From assembly GCF_000004075.3 (NCBI RefSeq), contig NC_026656.2, positions 24,500,607 through 24,564,606 on the forward strand: a stretch of 64,000 nucleotides of DNA. The letters are read 5' to 3'. The notes under the pieces were generated by a model. That model saw only the letters and a program-made list of their open reading frames with translations. It did no database searches and was not told the DNA's origin. Both the position numbers and the translations under genes were made by a program. Each line of letters begins with the position of its first letter. Within the stretch, counting starts at the first letter, position 1. This document shows positions 24,881 to 36,959 of the stretch, one piece after another. The stretch comes from Cucumis sativus (taxonomy: Eukaryota > Streptophyta > Magnoliopsida > Cucurbitales > Cucurbitaceae).

Positions 24881-27810
24881 AATGACCAAAATATCCTTGT
24901 TATTCAAAACGTTACATCTTCTCCGAAAACACTAAACTCCAAACATTTAGTTTCGTGTGGAGCAATCGAAGACCATGTCAAGTATAAAATATAAGTGAAC
25001 AATTGGGCAACTTCACATGTTTATGAAAACTGTCTTTTGGCACTTCTTGGACATGATGTTGGTATTCTACTTTATCAAACTTGCGATAATGGGTCAGGGG
25101 AGGAGGCAATTGCTACGTCTCAGGTCTAGGATTCATACCAAGAAGTTACTCAACTTAGAATTGATCCAAGCTAAGGACGCTGAACTTTGGAGTTCCTATG
25201 ATTGAATAACTAAAAAGGAAAGTGCACTTTGTTGGTATAGATAGTAACTTTTAATTTTTTAAGTCTTTCTTAACCTTACTTTTATGTCCTCGAGATCTAT
25301 CTCATTTAGATGTGATACCGGTTCATTCATGTCCCCCTCCTAAACTTGGGACGTTTCAACAACACATGGATTGGACGATGTTGGACCTGATTAACGACTG
25401 AGAGGACTTCCTCAGTTACGCCTGAAGTGAGTTGGTATGAACCAAGACCTTCGCTAGGTTGAAATGGGCACTTCATAGAAAGAGGCCTTGCACAAGAAGA
25501 AACCTGCAAATAACATGTCCCCAGAGTCGTATAGCCTCTACGAATTTCCCTTCACCTTTTAGGTTTGTGATTATATGCTCACTGTGTTTTATTGATTTCA
25601 TTAAGTATATGCTTGTGTTAACAGTATCATTGTATTTGTAGGTCTGGGCCTATAAGACAACGTTGTCCATCTGTGAGTAGGTTGCCCATAGGGAGTCATC
25701 ATCTGCGATACCACGGATCATGTGATGGAGTTAACAAACTCACCTAGGTTGAAGGTAATAATTGAGTCCCATATTTTTGAGTTGCAAATGGTACATTACA
25801 ATTCATTTTCTTCTTCCAAATTCACTATAGTATTCTAAGGTTTTGTCTCTTAATTAGCACCAGTTATGTTCAAATTTCAAGCCTGGATTCATTAGTTTTA
25901 TAAAATCTGTGAAGGTTAGGTTGTGATTGGAGTTAGAATTGAGAAGTCATCGAAGGTGTGACATTATTATTGAAAAGGAGAAAAGACAAGCTAAGGTGGT
26001 TAAGATGTTTTTAATGTTAGGTTGACAAAAGGAAAATTTTGGCTAACTCCACGTGTTGCTGAAAAGAGCATGGTATTGAAAAACGAAAGGTTAGACGCAA
26101 CGGAATTAACACAAATTCTTTTTTCTAAATTCTAAAGTATAAATAGACCTTACATAAATAATTAGATTACGAATAAACATACATCTTGCTCATACTTTCC
26201 AAAACGTTTTTTACTTTTTAGGTAGGAAGTCATGATTTGGAAGCCTGATTCGCCACCGTCTGTCTGCTGGTGGATTTTGTCTTTTCTATCGTAGGTGTCT
26301 TTTTGTTTGAAGCTAGGTACATTTGGTCTTTATTTGTGTCAGACTTAAGTTGGAATCGGTTGGAGTTGGAGTCCGTCTCCATGTATATATAAGTTTTGTA
26401 AATGTATGTATAAAACTTATGTCAAAGTTTGTTAAATAAGTGAGTTGCATTGCAATTTTGTTTATTAGTTGTGTAATTGGATTCCGCTAGCATTTTATTT
26501 AAAGGTTAGGTGTTAAGAGTCAACTGGTGTCGTTTAGAGGGGGAGCGACATTGATTGATTTCATGTCGTCTTAAAGATCGAGAATAGGTGATCCGAGAGA
26601 GGTGTGACAGTTGGAATGGTTTGAATGTCATCGTTCTTCATCCTCTACTACCATCCACTTTTAATTGAAAGAAACTTGGTGTAGTGGACATCTCATGTTA
26701 TCCTATTGAGCAACTAAGAGCTAACCCCAAGGTATAGATTATTACTTTCATCTCTCTAGGTATTGAACTTACACGATACGAAGAAACACTTTTAGAGCTA
26801 ATAATTAATTGTATAACAACATTTTAAATGAATTGCAGATGTAGCGAAATTTGTTAGTGATAAACTCCATTATTAATAGACTCCTATTAGGGACGAAATC
26901 TTTATTACCAATAGACTTCTATTAGTAGTATGACCTATATAATCTAAATTATGTTATATATACAAATTCTTTTGCAAAGTGCGATATCTATTAATACTTT
27001 GAATTTGAGTGCAATATTTGCAATTGCTCCTAATGGTCACACCAGAACGGAAGGTTTAAATAAATGTATTAATAGGCTTAAAATGTTGGAAAAACCTCTA
27101 GTTTCACACCATGAACAAACAAAATATTAATAATAATAATAATCGAAAACTCAAAACAAAAAAAAAAATGTTGAAATGATTTGAACGTATACATGGCTTT
27201 AGCATGAGCTCTCACTAATCACTTAGATATTTGACCATGAGACCTCACTAATCGCTTAAATATTTGAGGTTTGACGCAACACACTCTTGAAATCTAAAAG
27301 TTGCATCATCTCTATAAATTATTTATTGTTTACGATTTTAATAAATTATTTATTATTTACAATTTTGATTTGAGAGTTTAGATGAATTTACTGTATAAAT
27401 TGCACTTATGAGTGATGTATTTGTATTCTTTATATTCTCTCCGTACATAGATTGCACTTACATATTTATATTCTCTCTTTGTCTAATTCCCATGAATGTA
27501 ATGCAACTAACATACATGTTAACCAAACAAAACAAATCTTAATGTCCATTATTCATTGTTTAATTTTTTTTTTTTTTTTTAACTTTGATTGTCGAGTTCT
27601 TAACAAAACAAAAACAATACAGGAATTGGAGAAAAACCATGACCTAGATTAAAGAAATCCACTCGTACGTGAATTTTTTTTGACAAACTCTTTGAGAGTG
27701 GTTGGAGTCCATCACAAAAGAAATCTAATGAGGGACATAAAGTTGCAATTAATAATAATTAGAAAAAACAAACAATTTTTCTAGAAAAACGATATACTGA
27801 TTTAATAGTT
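24881..27810. other. Intergenic with repeat-like fragments
   Basis: No gene recognised. Sequence at 25080-25760 and 26220-26760 has the look of LTR or retroelement untranslated DNA, including a purine tract agagggggagcg near 26536-26548, but no coding domain is legible. 26840-27010 resembles the dispersed repeat at 3190-3400. Short AAT and T runs occur near 27121-27145 and 27560-27580. Confidence 0.35.
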
Positions 27811-27935
27811 CAATTACATAGATCTAAACAAATTGATTACACCTCGCAAATAGAAATGGTTGTAGAAAAATATACCAACACACCAAAATGCACAAGTAGA
27901 AGCCAAGTATCTAAACAAGGAAAGCCGGGTATCAC

Positions 27936-27989
27936 ATAGCATATATATATATTCATATACATATATGAATATATATATATATATGCTAT
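27936..27989. repeat. AT-rich inverted repeat
   Basis: Two arms of about 21-25 bp, built from agcatata..ttcatat and its complement, separated by a few bases, could fold into a hairpin. It lies about 190 bp below the stop codon of the BPA1-like gene. Confidence 0.7.
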
Positions 27990-28174
27990 TCTTACAATCG
28001 ATGTAATTTAGCGTATATGTATGTATACTCCTAATACTAAAACTAAATAAAAAGCATTCAAAATATATCAAACTGAGATCAAAATTAGGAAGCTAAGAGA
28101 ATTGGTCCTCACATTGTTTTGGCCAAATATATAAGATTTTGATATATTGGAGCGCAGCAATTCTTAGGATGACT

Positions 28175-30043
28175 TTAAGAAGAATTTCCCACATGTTTCC
28201 CTTGATCCTCCTCAGCTAAAACCTTCTCCTTCGTTTTCTGGCTAACATCTACAGCAGCTTTTGCAACTCGTTGAAATGTCTGGCTAACCCAGGAAGCCCC
28301 GGTTAAGACGTAGCGGTTAGTCATTATAGCTGATCCAGCGTTGCTCACAGCTGCCTTAGTCTTCTCAGACACTTGAAACTTCTCATCCATTTCCCTCACT
28401 TTCTCATTCACCACGGTAGTGCCAACACTAATTTTCTCACTAAGGCCGATTTTTTGGTCCAGAGAAGCAACTTTGGATGAGGCTGTTGAAGTCAATTGGT
28501 GCCTTTCGTCAAAAGACTTCGCCTTATTAAGGGCATCTTTGCCCAAAGTGAAGCCTTTGGCTAGCATGCTGCTGACAACATCCTCTGCCTTTTGCATTGC
28601 AGATCCAGCAGTAGAATTAGTAGTAGAGGTTGTGTTGTCTAAAGCCTGGTGAAACATGTTTATTCATTCATGTTATGAATCACATTATGAACAAGATTGA
28701 AAATATATTGTCGAGGGTAAGATTGAAGAAAATACAGGAGTAGACACGGGTACAGCTACAGGGGCACTGGCATCAACTGCAGGAAGGTTGTAATCTGGAG
28801 CCGAAGAAATGCTTACTGGCTGATCGACAATTGTAGCTCCCTTAGAGATGCAAAACCGTTTAATTAGGCAAGATAACAAATGAAACAAGAAGAAGCCTAT
28901 AACATAAATTTCTTAGCTCTCCGGTTTGAAGAAGAGACTAATGTAAATATTGGAGTAGAAAAAGGAAAATCGATATGAATGGAAGATGCCTCTTTCACAT
29001 GTGGTAGCAAAGAAATTATTTAACATGAGGGACAGAAAAAGAAGTTTTCCATTGTTCAGATGTTTGAGAATGAAACTGAAAGAATAATATCTATGAATCA
29101 AGAGTTATACATAAATGTATGAAAAACTTATTAAATCTCACCTTTCTCTGAAGAATAAAACTGTGTTCTATTTAATTTTCAAAACGTAACATCCCCGTAT
29201 AACCACTTTTCATAACAAAATAAATTTACTACTGTTCAGGAATCAATTTCTAATGAAAGTTTAAATATAAGCACATTAGAATGGAAAATAATCAAATAAA
29301 ATCATTCAGAAGATCTGGAGATCAAGAAGGATAATCAAAATAGAAGAAGAAAAGATAGAGAATTGTATCAACCGAGAGTAGAATCGACGTCTCTGCCCCT
29401 TTTGAATCCTTGAAGGTAACAAATGCAAGTTGAGATCGCTCATTGTCACTATAAGAACACAGCATAAAATAAATGAAAATGCCCAAAAAAAAATTAAAAA
29501 AAAAAAAAAAAAAAAAACTCATCGACATTAAAAAAAACAGCCAAAATCATACTTACTTTCTCATTTCGACAAATTCAATTTCACCGGAAAAGGAAAAGAA
29601 GTCTCTCAAATCTTTCTCTGTCGCGCTTAAGGAGACATTGGTAACTCTCACCGTCCTCGTCTGTAACCACCATAAACAACAAAAAAGAAGAAAAAAAAAA
29701 AACAAACAAACTTTAACAATTCAACAAAAAAAAAAACCAAAATCAAAGCCGAATTTCAACAGTTTTCGTTTCGGTGTATCATAACTTCCTCCTTCATCGT
29801 TCGAAATTTTACTTCCAGTCTTTTGCCATTAAGACACCGAAAAAACGCAATTTCCATCTCCTCAATACAGCTCATAAGAAATTACGGGAAAGAAGAGTGA
29901 AAATTGGCGATTGATTCTTAAATCATAATTGATATTGATAACAAGTAGAACTAAGGCATCAGATCAATAAAATCGCAAGAAATTAAACAGATTGAGAAGA
30001 CAATGAACAGAAAAGAAACAAAAAATTGAACACGTACCGCCAT
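28175..30043 (-). CDS. BPA1-like RRM protein (binding partner of ACD11 family)
   Basis: An RNA-recognition-motif protein of the BPA1/BPL family, whose Arabidopsis members bind the sphingolipid-transfer protein ACD11 and restrain cell death. Exons (minus): 30038-30043 (only the codons for Met-Ala), 29557-29660, 29373-29448, 28736-28840 and 28175-28645. Joined they give 762 nt, 253 residues, with consistent phases. Seen: RRM at about 4-75 with RNP2-like VRVTNV (6-11) and RNP1-like LAFVTFKD (44-51), a linker, then a long Ala/Ser/Lys-rich helical C-terminal half with repeated EKT/KV-type segments. The first coding exon of six bases is unusual but is supported by gtacgtg after it and an AG before ACGAGGACG. 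A GA-rich leader lies at 30090-30115. The neighbouring PTH2 gene is also its neighbour in Arabidopsis. Confidence 0.88.
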
Positions 30044-30979
30044 GATTCTTCTGTTTGATTCACCTGAGAGATTTGCCAATTCAAATTCTTAGAGAGAGAG
30101 AGAGAAAGAGGAGAAAAGAAGAAGGAAGAATGCCCTGAGAGTTGTGTTGTGGCTTGGCGGTTGTTTAGGTTCGTAGTAATACATATGGCAAAATAAAATA
30201 AAAAACTGACTCATTCCATTTCTTTATTTCTTTCCTTTTTCTTTTGATATTTCGGATCAACTTAGACTTATCTTAAATAATCTCACTAAACAACACTATA
30301 ATATTTAATGATAAAAAAAATTAATTTATAAGTGAGTGACTTAAATTAAAATTTAATTTGTTAGTAAGTGATTTTTTTTCATTTTAAAATTTAAAGTTTG
30401 GAATATGGGTAGGATTATGTTATGTTGAACTATGCTATGGTATTGAGTTTTAGTCAATAAAATCACTCAAATATTATATTATACTAAATGAAAAATGTTA
30501 TATTTTTTTTAATTTTTTTTATATTTGTATTGTTGCTTAAGCTGAGAGGACAATCAGACCATAACCTACCACATCTGTGTCCGAATTGAACCTCAACACA
30601 CATTCTCGTAAACATATATTCAACGTTAAAAATTATTTGTTATTATGCTTTGTTAATTCTCGTTACAAAGCATAAACAAATGGAGAATTGTTTTTCTCTT
30701 GAACTTAAATGGATATTCATCATCATTTGGTGGACTTAATGGTATTCCGTGGAAGAAAAGCTTGTTTTTCTGTGTGATCATCCATTGCTATTTCTGCATG
30801 CATAATGTTTTTGTTAAATGATCGACGTACCAATCTTGTTCCATTACACAATCTATTGGATGGATCCAAATTTCTCAAAAAATATATATTATAAGCATTT
30901 CATATCCTTTGAAAGAAAACTGAAATATGGTGTAGTACCTTACTAATTAGACGTTTCCTTTATCTCATAGTATTGCATC
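30044..30979. promoter_or_regulatory. BPA1-like gene leader, promoter and spacer
   Basis: A (GA)n tract at about 30089-30118 reads as (CT)n on the gene strand, typical of plant leaders. Beyond about 30200 the DNA is AT-rich with nothing recognised until the copia relic. Confidence 0.45.
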
Positions 30980-31605
30980 CAAACATTGCCTTTGCCATTC
31001 ACAAATTAAGTCAGTTTGTTTCTAAACTCTATCAATCTCACCTCAACGCTGCTTATTCTCAGCTTTTGTATTTTTAAGGAACTCATGGCCAATGCGTTTC
31101 CCTTCAAGGTACAAGTTCTTTTCAATTCCACGTGAATAGGGATCTTGTTTAGATACAAGAAAATATACCACATGCTTTGGCATTTTTCTAGAGGATTCTA
31201 CGTGATATCGTGGAAATCCAAGAAACAAAAAACAATATCTCGATCTTTTGTTGAAGTCGAATATAGAACCGTTGTAGCTACCACAAGTGAGCTCGTTTGA
31301 CACACACAGCTCATTCTTGATTTACACATCTCCAACTTTGCTTTAGCTTTGATATTTTGTGAGAACACTTCAACCATCCATATTGCAAACAATCCAGTTT
31401 TTTATGAGCGTACTAAACACATTGAATTGGATTGTCATTTTATTCATGATCATATTCTCAAAAGCAATGTAAAACCGATGCCCATCCATATGCATATGCA
31501 ACTAGCTATTTTATTTACAAAACCGTTGCCTCTGTCCCCTTCAGAAGTGTTATTGTCCAAGATGGAAATTATCATTTTTCTTAGCCCCATCTTGAGGGGG
31601 AGTAT
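30980..31605 (+). pseudogene. Ty1/copia RNase H relic and polypurine tract
   Basis: Plus-strand reading gives VISWKSKKQKTISRSF and VEYRTVVATTSELV, corresponding to the copia SWKSKKQ-TISRSS-EAEYRA block. It goes on to CENTSTIHIANNPVFYERT, KHIELDCHF and LAILFTKPLP, the standard RNase H end. It is followed by the purine tract ttgagggggag (about 31592-31602), after which a 3' LTR would start near TGTTATGAATAAC (31611). Substitutions at catalytic places and frame breaks show it is dead. No 5' half is present. Confidence 0.75.
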
Positions 31606-31716
31606 CAAAGTTGTTATGAATAACTAGTTTTTGTTATTCTTCTGCTAGTTAAAATAATTATAAATATGATATTTTATCTTTGCTTTTTACCTTCCTGTGA
31701 TTGGTTATAAATAACC

Positions 31717-31740
31717 CACTACTACTAGAAAATTGGGATT
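31717..31740 (+). mobile_element. Possible CACTA transposon terminus
   Basis: CACTACTACTAGAAAAT resembles the terminal inverted repeat of plant CACTA (En/Spm) elements. The following 400 bp contain several tgacac/gtgtca-type words that could be subterminal repeats. The opposite end was not found, so this may be a fragment or chance. Confidence 0.3.
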
Positions 31741-32163
31741 AAGGATGCTAAATATGTGTCATAAACAGTTTCGTGACACATATTGTGCGTCTTTGAAACC
31801 CAGGTAAAGATAGGACATTCAGTGACGCAACAAAATAAGTATAGTTATTATTGCAAACCCTAACATTCATCAATTTTCACAATTAACTAAGTTAATAGAA
31901 ATAAACTGGCATTGTTGAGGTCCGAATTGGTTAATTATTATAACATTTCCCTTAATGACGACATGTTTTTTGTGTCATTGATTGACTTTTAATAACATTT
32001 TATTACTGTCTACATATAAACTCTCATAACACTCTTGTTGTGTAATTACATAATTTTACATTTCCTGATGTAAAAAGAATATAATTAATATTGTCATGAG
32101 ACACGTTTTTCTGTCATTTCTCATACAATTCAAAGATTCGAGTACCAATATATTTGTAAACTG

Positions 32164-32346
32164 AACTCATCAAGTTCCCATTGAAATAGGATCCACACAA
32201 GGAAAAGCACTTGCCATTCGTTGGTTATTAGGGGCATCCCGAAAACGTCCCGGTCGAAATATGGCTTTCAAATTCAGTTCCGAATTAGTGGATGCTGCCA
32301 AAGGGAGTGGCGATGCCATACGTAAAAAGGAAGAGACTCATAGAAT
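32164..32346 (+). pseudogene. rps7: Plastid rps7 fragment in nuclear DNA (NUPT)
   Basis: A 183-bp stretch that reads as the middle of chloroplast ribosomal protein S7: [19 protein letters not shown], then [12 protein letters not shown], then [20 protein letters not shown]. The frame is open but has no start or stop of its own, and both edges fall abruptly into AT-rich nuclear DNA. At least one plastid-unlike change is visible (KFSSE where KLSSE is usual). High similarity implies a fairly recent transfer. Confidence 0.9.
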
Positions 32347-33099
32347 CTATATATTGATAATAAAAAATTATATTACATATAAAGTGAAAACTAAAGCATT
32401 GCAATGAAATACATTACACATATCCTTAACAATAAGAATATAAAAACTAACCTATCTATTGCAACATGTTTCTATGGTCTACAGATTCTTTGGAAACATG
32501 CAAAATCACAGTGAATGAATGGTAAGTACATGCCCATATGAAGATTTCTTGGGAGGCAATTTTTTTACCTATACAAAGTGTTGTAACTTTACCCAAATTA
32601 ACAATCACATGATTTATATATATAATGTTATAACAAGCACACAAAAAGCTTATGAACACATAAAACTCAACGGAAATCATAATAAAAGTAAGCGAAGTTT
32701 ATTTAGCTTTCTTCTCCTTTAACAAAAACCACCAAATCAATTGAAAATAATTTGAAAATGAAAGAAAGAAAAGGCCACCAAAACGGAAATATGTGTTGTA
32801 TCACAATCATGTAAATTATTGCCTCTTTATCATTATTATTTTCTCAGAAGAGTTCGTGAGAGAATAAAACTTCATTTGATTTACTACAGAACATCATCCA
32901 AATTTCAACAACCAGTTAACACAAATGATAAATTGAAACTAGTTTCATGACAATTCACCTTTGACATATATATGCAGAACTTTAATCTATGCATCATAAA
33001 CTGAAAAATTACCTATTTGAATGAATGACGAGAATAACAATTAACAACGATACTTGTATAGTTTGTAGAAGAAATTACATAACCTTTTCTTTCAGTTCC
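32347..33099. other. AT-rich spacer before APC13
   Basis: No gene, repeat or RNA recognised. It probably contains the APC13 promoter at its right end. Confidence 0.45.
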
Positions 33100-33966
33100 T
33101 TTGCCACTCCATATTTTCGGTCTCCTCTGCTTTACTCACTCACTCAAACTCTCAGCATTTCAAACAAGAACTTGGGCTTTAAAAGCCCAAAGTTGGCCTA
33201 CTTTAGAAATGGATGGTACTGCGTGTGCCTAAGGCAGAAGACACCGTCCCCCGTCCTCAACTTCCCGCCTCAATTGAACCTTCATCCGTCTTTGTCGTCC
33301 CTTCACGCAAGATTTCCACGCTGCCATTCCTCTTCATCAGTCACCCACTACTCGCTCACGACTCATCGACATTCCAGATCGCTCAGGCCACTGGTTGGTG
33401 ATTTGTCTCAGATCCGGCTGCATTCGGTCTCCGCCCTTCGATCCTTGACTCCAACGTTGGTAAGCATCGCTTTCCCCTCATATTTAATTTGTTTCATGAC
33501 CTTCGTAACCCAACATGAGACACTTCCTCTAGATTTCCCCCATTTCGTTCTTCAAAACTGAAGAAATATTTGAATACCCATAATCTTGAAATCACAAAAC
33601 TTCACAAATAAATGGTAATAATAGAAGCTGGAAGGTTGTCTGCTCCTTCAATCTTCCTTGCTTGCCAATTCACTATCTTCTCCTCAACTTCATTATATCA
33701 AACGTTCCCTTTCAACAAAATTAAACTATTAGAAGATTAAGCATGCGGAGGATTCTCCAGCTGAACATAAATTTCCACCCTCCATTCTACTTCCAAATTT
33801 TCATAATACGCTCCGTCTTGTTCCAATTTGGACGTATTTGGAAAATTATTTTTGGAATTGATCGACATTTAGTAAATTTTTGGAGCTTTTGTTAATAACT
33901 TATGAACTTATCTATCTGGAATTTCAGATATTGGGTTTTAGAATCTACCTTAATAAGAAAACACCA
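33100..33966 (+). other. APC13 5' leader exon and leader intron
   Basis: A GC-richer, CT-rich stretch ends at a good donor after 33459 (ttg|gtaagc), and an acceptor atttcag precedes 33928. This suggests a leader exon of up to 360 bp (start not fixed), an intron of 468 bp and 39 bases of leader before the ATG. Open frames inside it are not supported as proteins. Confidence 0.55.
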
Positions 33967-35439
33967 ATGGCAGAACTTAGTCTGGGTATATTGATAGACA
34001 TTCTAGATGAGGAATGGATGAGAGACACACTCCCTCATGATGGTAATTCTCAATCTTCATTTCTCTACAATCAAGAAATTAATTGTAACAAGCTATATGG
34101 CTTATTTAATCTAGTTTTTCTATCATTATCGTAGATCTTTTACTCCCTCCCGTGCTGGTTGTTCGGGCTGATGACACCGAGGACTCAAGTATGTCTCTAA
34201 CTTCTAACTCAATGTTCGGTTAATAACACATGGAAAGATTATTCCTTTAATTTTGGTAACACATTCTAACCTGAAGCATGTTTTTGCACTTGATATTAAA
34301 TTTGGTACATGGGAGTTCCTAAGTCAAGAATCAATGAGTCTGCAATGCTTTCATAGTGTTTTCGTAACTTCTGAAAATGGAAAGCAGGATGCTACAAATC
34401 TTGTTTTCTATTTCTTTTTATATTCGCGAGTTTCTAGGCCAATTTACGCCTATCGGCTATCGCAACAAATCTCACTTGTAGGATATAAAATCCTATGTAG
34501 GCTACAATCCATTTCTCTTAACCCTTTATCAAACTCAATACCCTTTATTACCATCGGCTCAACCCATGAAGATGCTTCAAAGTTAAATGTAATACTTGAG
34601 AGCGAAATGGTTGCAAAAAGTTTGTATCCTAGATTTTTCGAAGGCTCATTAAGCTAGCACTAAGAGACAACAAAAGCTTTTAATTTAATGATTTTACAAC
34701 CGAAAAATTTATGTCCTAGATTTTGAAGGTATCTCCCAACATCAAAAGTGCTTACTACCACCCCTACAATCCCAATGCCCTTCAAGGTCTTAAATTCTTG
34801 TTTTACACCTGAAGGCTCAAGCTCAAGACAGCCGTTCATTCCCCTCATTATCACCTTTTGAGTTTTGGCCTCTGAATATATTTTCTTCTACTTTTTGTCT
34901 TGTGGCTTAATGGTTATCGTGCAGTTGTGAAAATTGTGAATAGGAAGTAATAAACCGATCTTTAATCACTCTGTTAGAAGCACTAAAGAGCTTAGGATGG
35001 TTATTTTTGTCTCTACTTCTTACCGTCTCTAGTCTAAGTTTTTGTTGTAACTGTAATTATTGCTAAGTATTGCTTGTGTCAAGTGAGAAACCTTCACTGT
35101 AATTCTAAGCTTGTCTAGGTACGTCTCTTAAAAATGAAAATATCCTTTTGGACTTCCTAATTCACCACTTTCCTGATACCTCTTTGTTTTATTTCTTCTT
35201 CTTTCTGTCATCTATGATGTTGACACCATAAAGTGCATCTTTCACTTAAAAAACACCATTCAATACTGATAATATGAAAATCAATTAGTTTTTTCTCTCT
35301 ATTTTTGGCTTGCCAATTGTAGCAATTTGCAGGAGAATTCATTTTTTGATCCCCTTTTTCTCTTAACTTCTTTGCAGATCAGGAGACTCAGCCAGTTGAT
35401 ACTGATACTTGGCATGATCTTGCCTTAGGTAACCAATGA
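33967..35439 (+). CDS. APC13: Anaphase-promoting complex subunit 13 (BONSAI-type)
   Basis: A small subunit of the APC/C ubiquitin ligase that drives mitotic exit. In Arabidopsis it is called BONSAI. Exons 33967-34042, 34135-34188 and 35378-35439 join to 192 nt, 63 residues, the same length as I remember for the Arabidopsis protein. Residues 1-22 ([20 protein letters not shown]) and the LPPVLVV block are almost invariant in plants. The C-terminus reads [10 protein letters not shown]. The last exon reads straight through a potential GT donor at 35429 into TGA. Reading through gives a natural end, so no fourth exon is needed. It is too short for ordinary gene finders. The second intron is 1.19 kb. 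Confidence 0.9.
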
Positions 35440-36480
35440 ACCGCCTTCTCCTAACTAAGGGTTGTCTGTTTTCAAGAAACTTGCTTCGAGTTATAAATTT
35501 TATTATCAAATTCTCTTGCGGTATTTGTATCGTAGATTGTCATATTTCACTAAAATCCATGTTGTAGAGTTAGGTAGAAAGTGTTTGTTTGTGGTAAAAG
35601 AAATTATGTACATGTTGGTGGCAGTCAGTTAAGACTATTGATGGATTTGCTGTTCTCTTTTGTAATTTGTTGTGTGAAGACAGATTGAAATGTTATTTCT
35701 TATTATGAGATCTTTGTTCAATTCCACTTGGAAAAAACTTTAGAGTTGCTTCTAAACTTAATGGTTTTAAAAGGAGTACTACCATCAGATTGTTTTGGTC
35801 CTTCGGTAAAGAAGATTTTAATTATTCCTCCATGTCTTAAGAGTTTGTTTCAGCATTCATTTTCTAAGAACATGTTTTATTTTATTTTACTTTTCAAATC
35901 AAGAGAACTTATGTTAAATGCTCAACTTACTTTTGAAATGTTTGTTTTAGTTCCTTGTGTTCATTTATTTCATTAATTTTCAAAATGTTAAGGAGTTCAT
36001 GGATTAATAATGTGGCTTCTTAGTTAGCTTTGCGCCAAACTGATAGACAATTGGTAAAAAAATTATGAAAACACAAATAACTTTAATACATATGAAAATC
36101 AGTAAGTAGAACAATTTCCCATGATATTTTGTATAATTTAGCCTATGTAGAATCAATTTAAATTAATTAGTTTAGGGTTTTTAACATTACGAGCTTTTTG
36201 TATAGGTTACGAGTTACCCATCACAAACGCCCATCAGGGTTACGATATAAATATTATGTGCAACACATGAGTTGCAAAAATGTAAATTTTTATAAACCGA
36301 GGGAACCAATTAAGCATTGAAAAACTAGCGGAATCGATTTCATCATCAATTCAACTGAACGACAAGCAGTTTCCTACAAGTGAGAGCCCATTTTTTCCAA
36401 CGTCATTTGGAATCTTTTTTAATAATATAATTTTAAAAATAATGTAAAAAATAGGGTAGACGATTCACAATGCTGAAGTC
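35440..36480. other. APC13 3' region and spacer
   Basis: AT-rich. An 82-residue plus frame at 35728-35976 matches nothing known. The 3' untranslated region of APC13 should begin here. Confidence 0.4.
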
Positions 36481-36558
36481 ATGTATAGGGTACACGACTT
36501 TGGCCACACTATGGCAGTAAATGCTTCCGTTGATTGTTCATCTGTCCAGCATGCAAGG

Positions 36559-36579
36559 AGTCGTGTACGGTACACGACT
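36559..36579. repeat. Perfect palindrome with 10-bp arms
   Basis: Arms agtcgtgtac and gtacacgact flank a single G. A partial echo, gtatagggtacacgact, lies 65 bp upstream. The motif resembles the gtgta/tacac words of the array at 59195-59607. Confidence 0.8.
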
Positions 36580-36589
36580 TCGTCACTTT

Positions 36590-36900
36590 AAATTAGCCCT
36601 AGCCGCCGAGCATTCTGCCTTCCATCTTCAATTTCATTTAGCCTTCCATTTTCTATTTCCATATTTAATCTCCCTTCCATCTGAATCCGCCTTCCACCAT
36701 CTTCCTTATGCCTTCCATCTTCATTCGTCCTCCCTTGCAGAAAATCCATCTGCTGTCCATAAGGTATATTTATTTTCACTTCCCGCCCCCTATCCCATTT
36801 ACCATCCCTATGAATTTTCCCACAAGGAATGGGGCAGGGATTCCATGAGGATTGGTTCCCTGCTAGAAAATATTTTCCACTTTTGTTTTAAATTTTTTTG
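36590..36900. repeat. GCCTTCCAT-rich tract and fragment of a GC-rich repeat
   Basis: GCCTTCCAT-like words recur at least six times between 36610 and 36725. From about 36780 the text cgccccctatcccattt, tttcccacaaggaa and gggattcc echoes the GC-rich element at 60175-60300, so a decayed copy of that element probably lies here. Confidence 0.45.
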
Positions 36901-36959
36901 ATTTGTTTTTTGTTTTTCATAAATAAATATAAATAACTAAGAAAAGTAAAATTTTGCGT

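Noticed and set aside
33025..33561. A 178-residue plus frame before APC13
   Set aside because: It crosses a good splice donor at 33459 and has leader-like composition. No family matches.
36521..36901. A 126-residue plus frame
   Set aside because: Built on the GCCTTCCAT repeat tract and a GC-rich repeat fragment, with no known domain.
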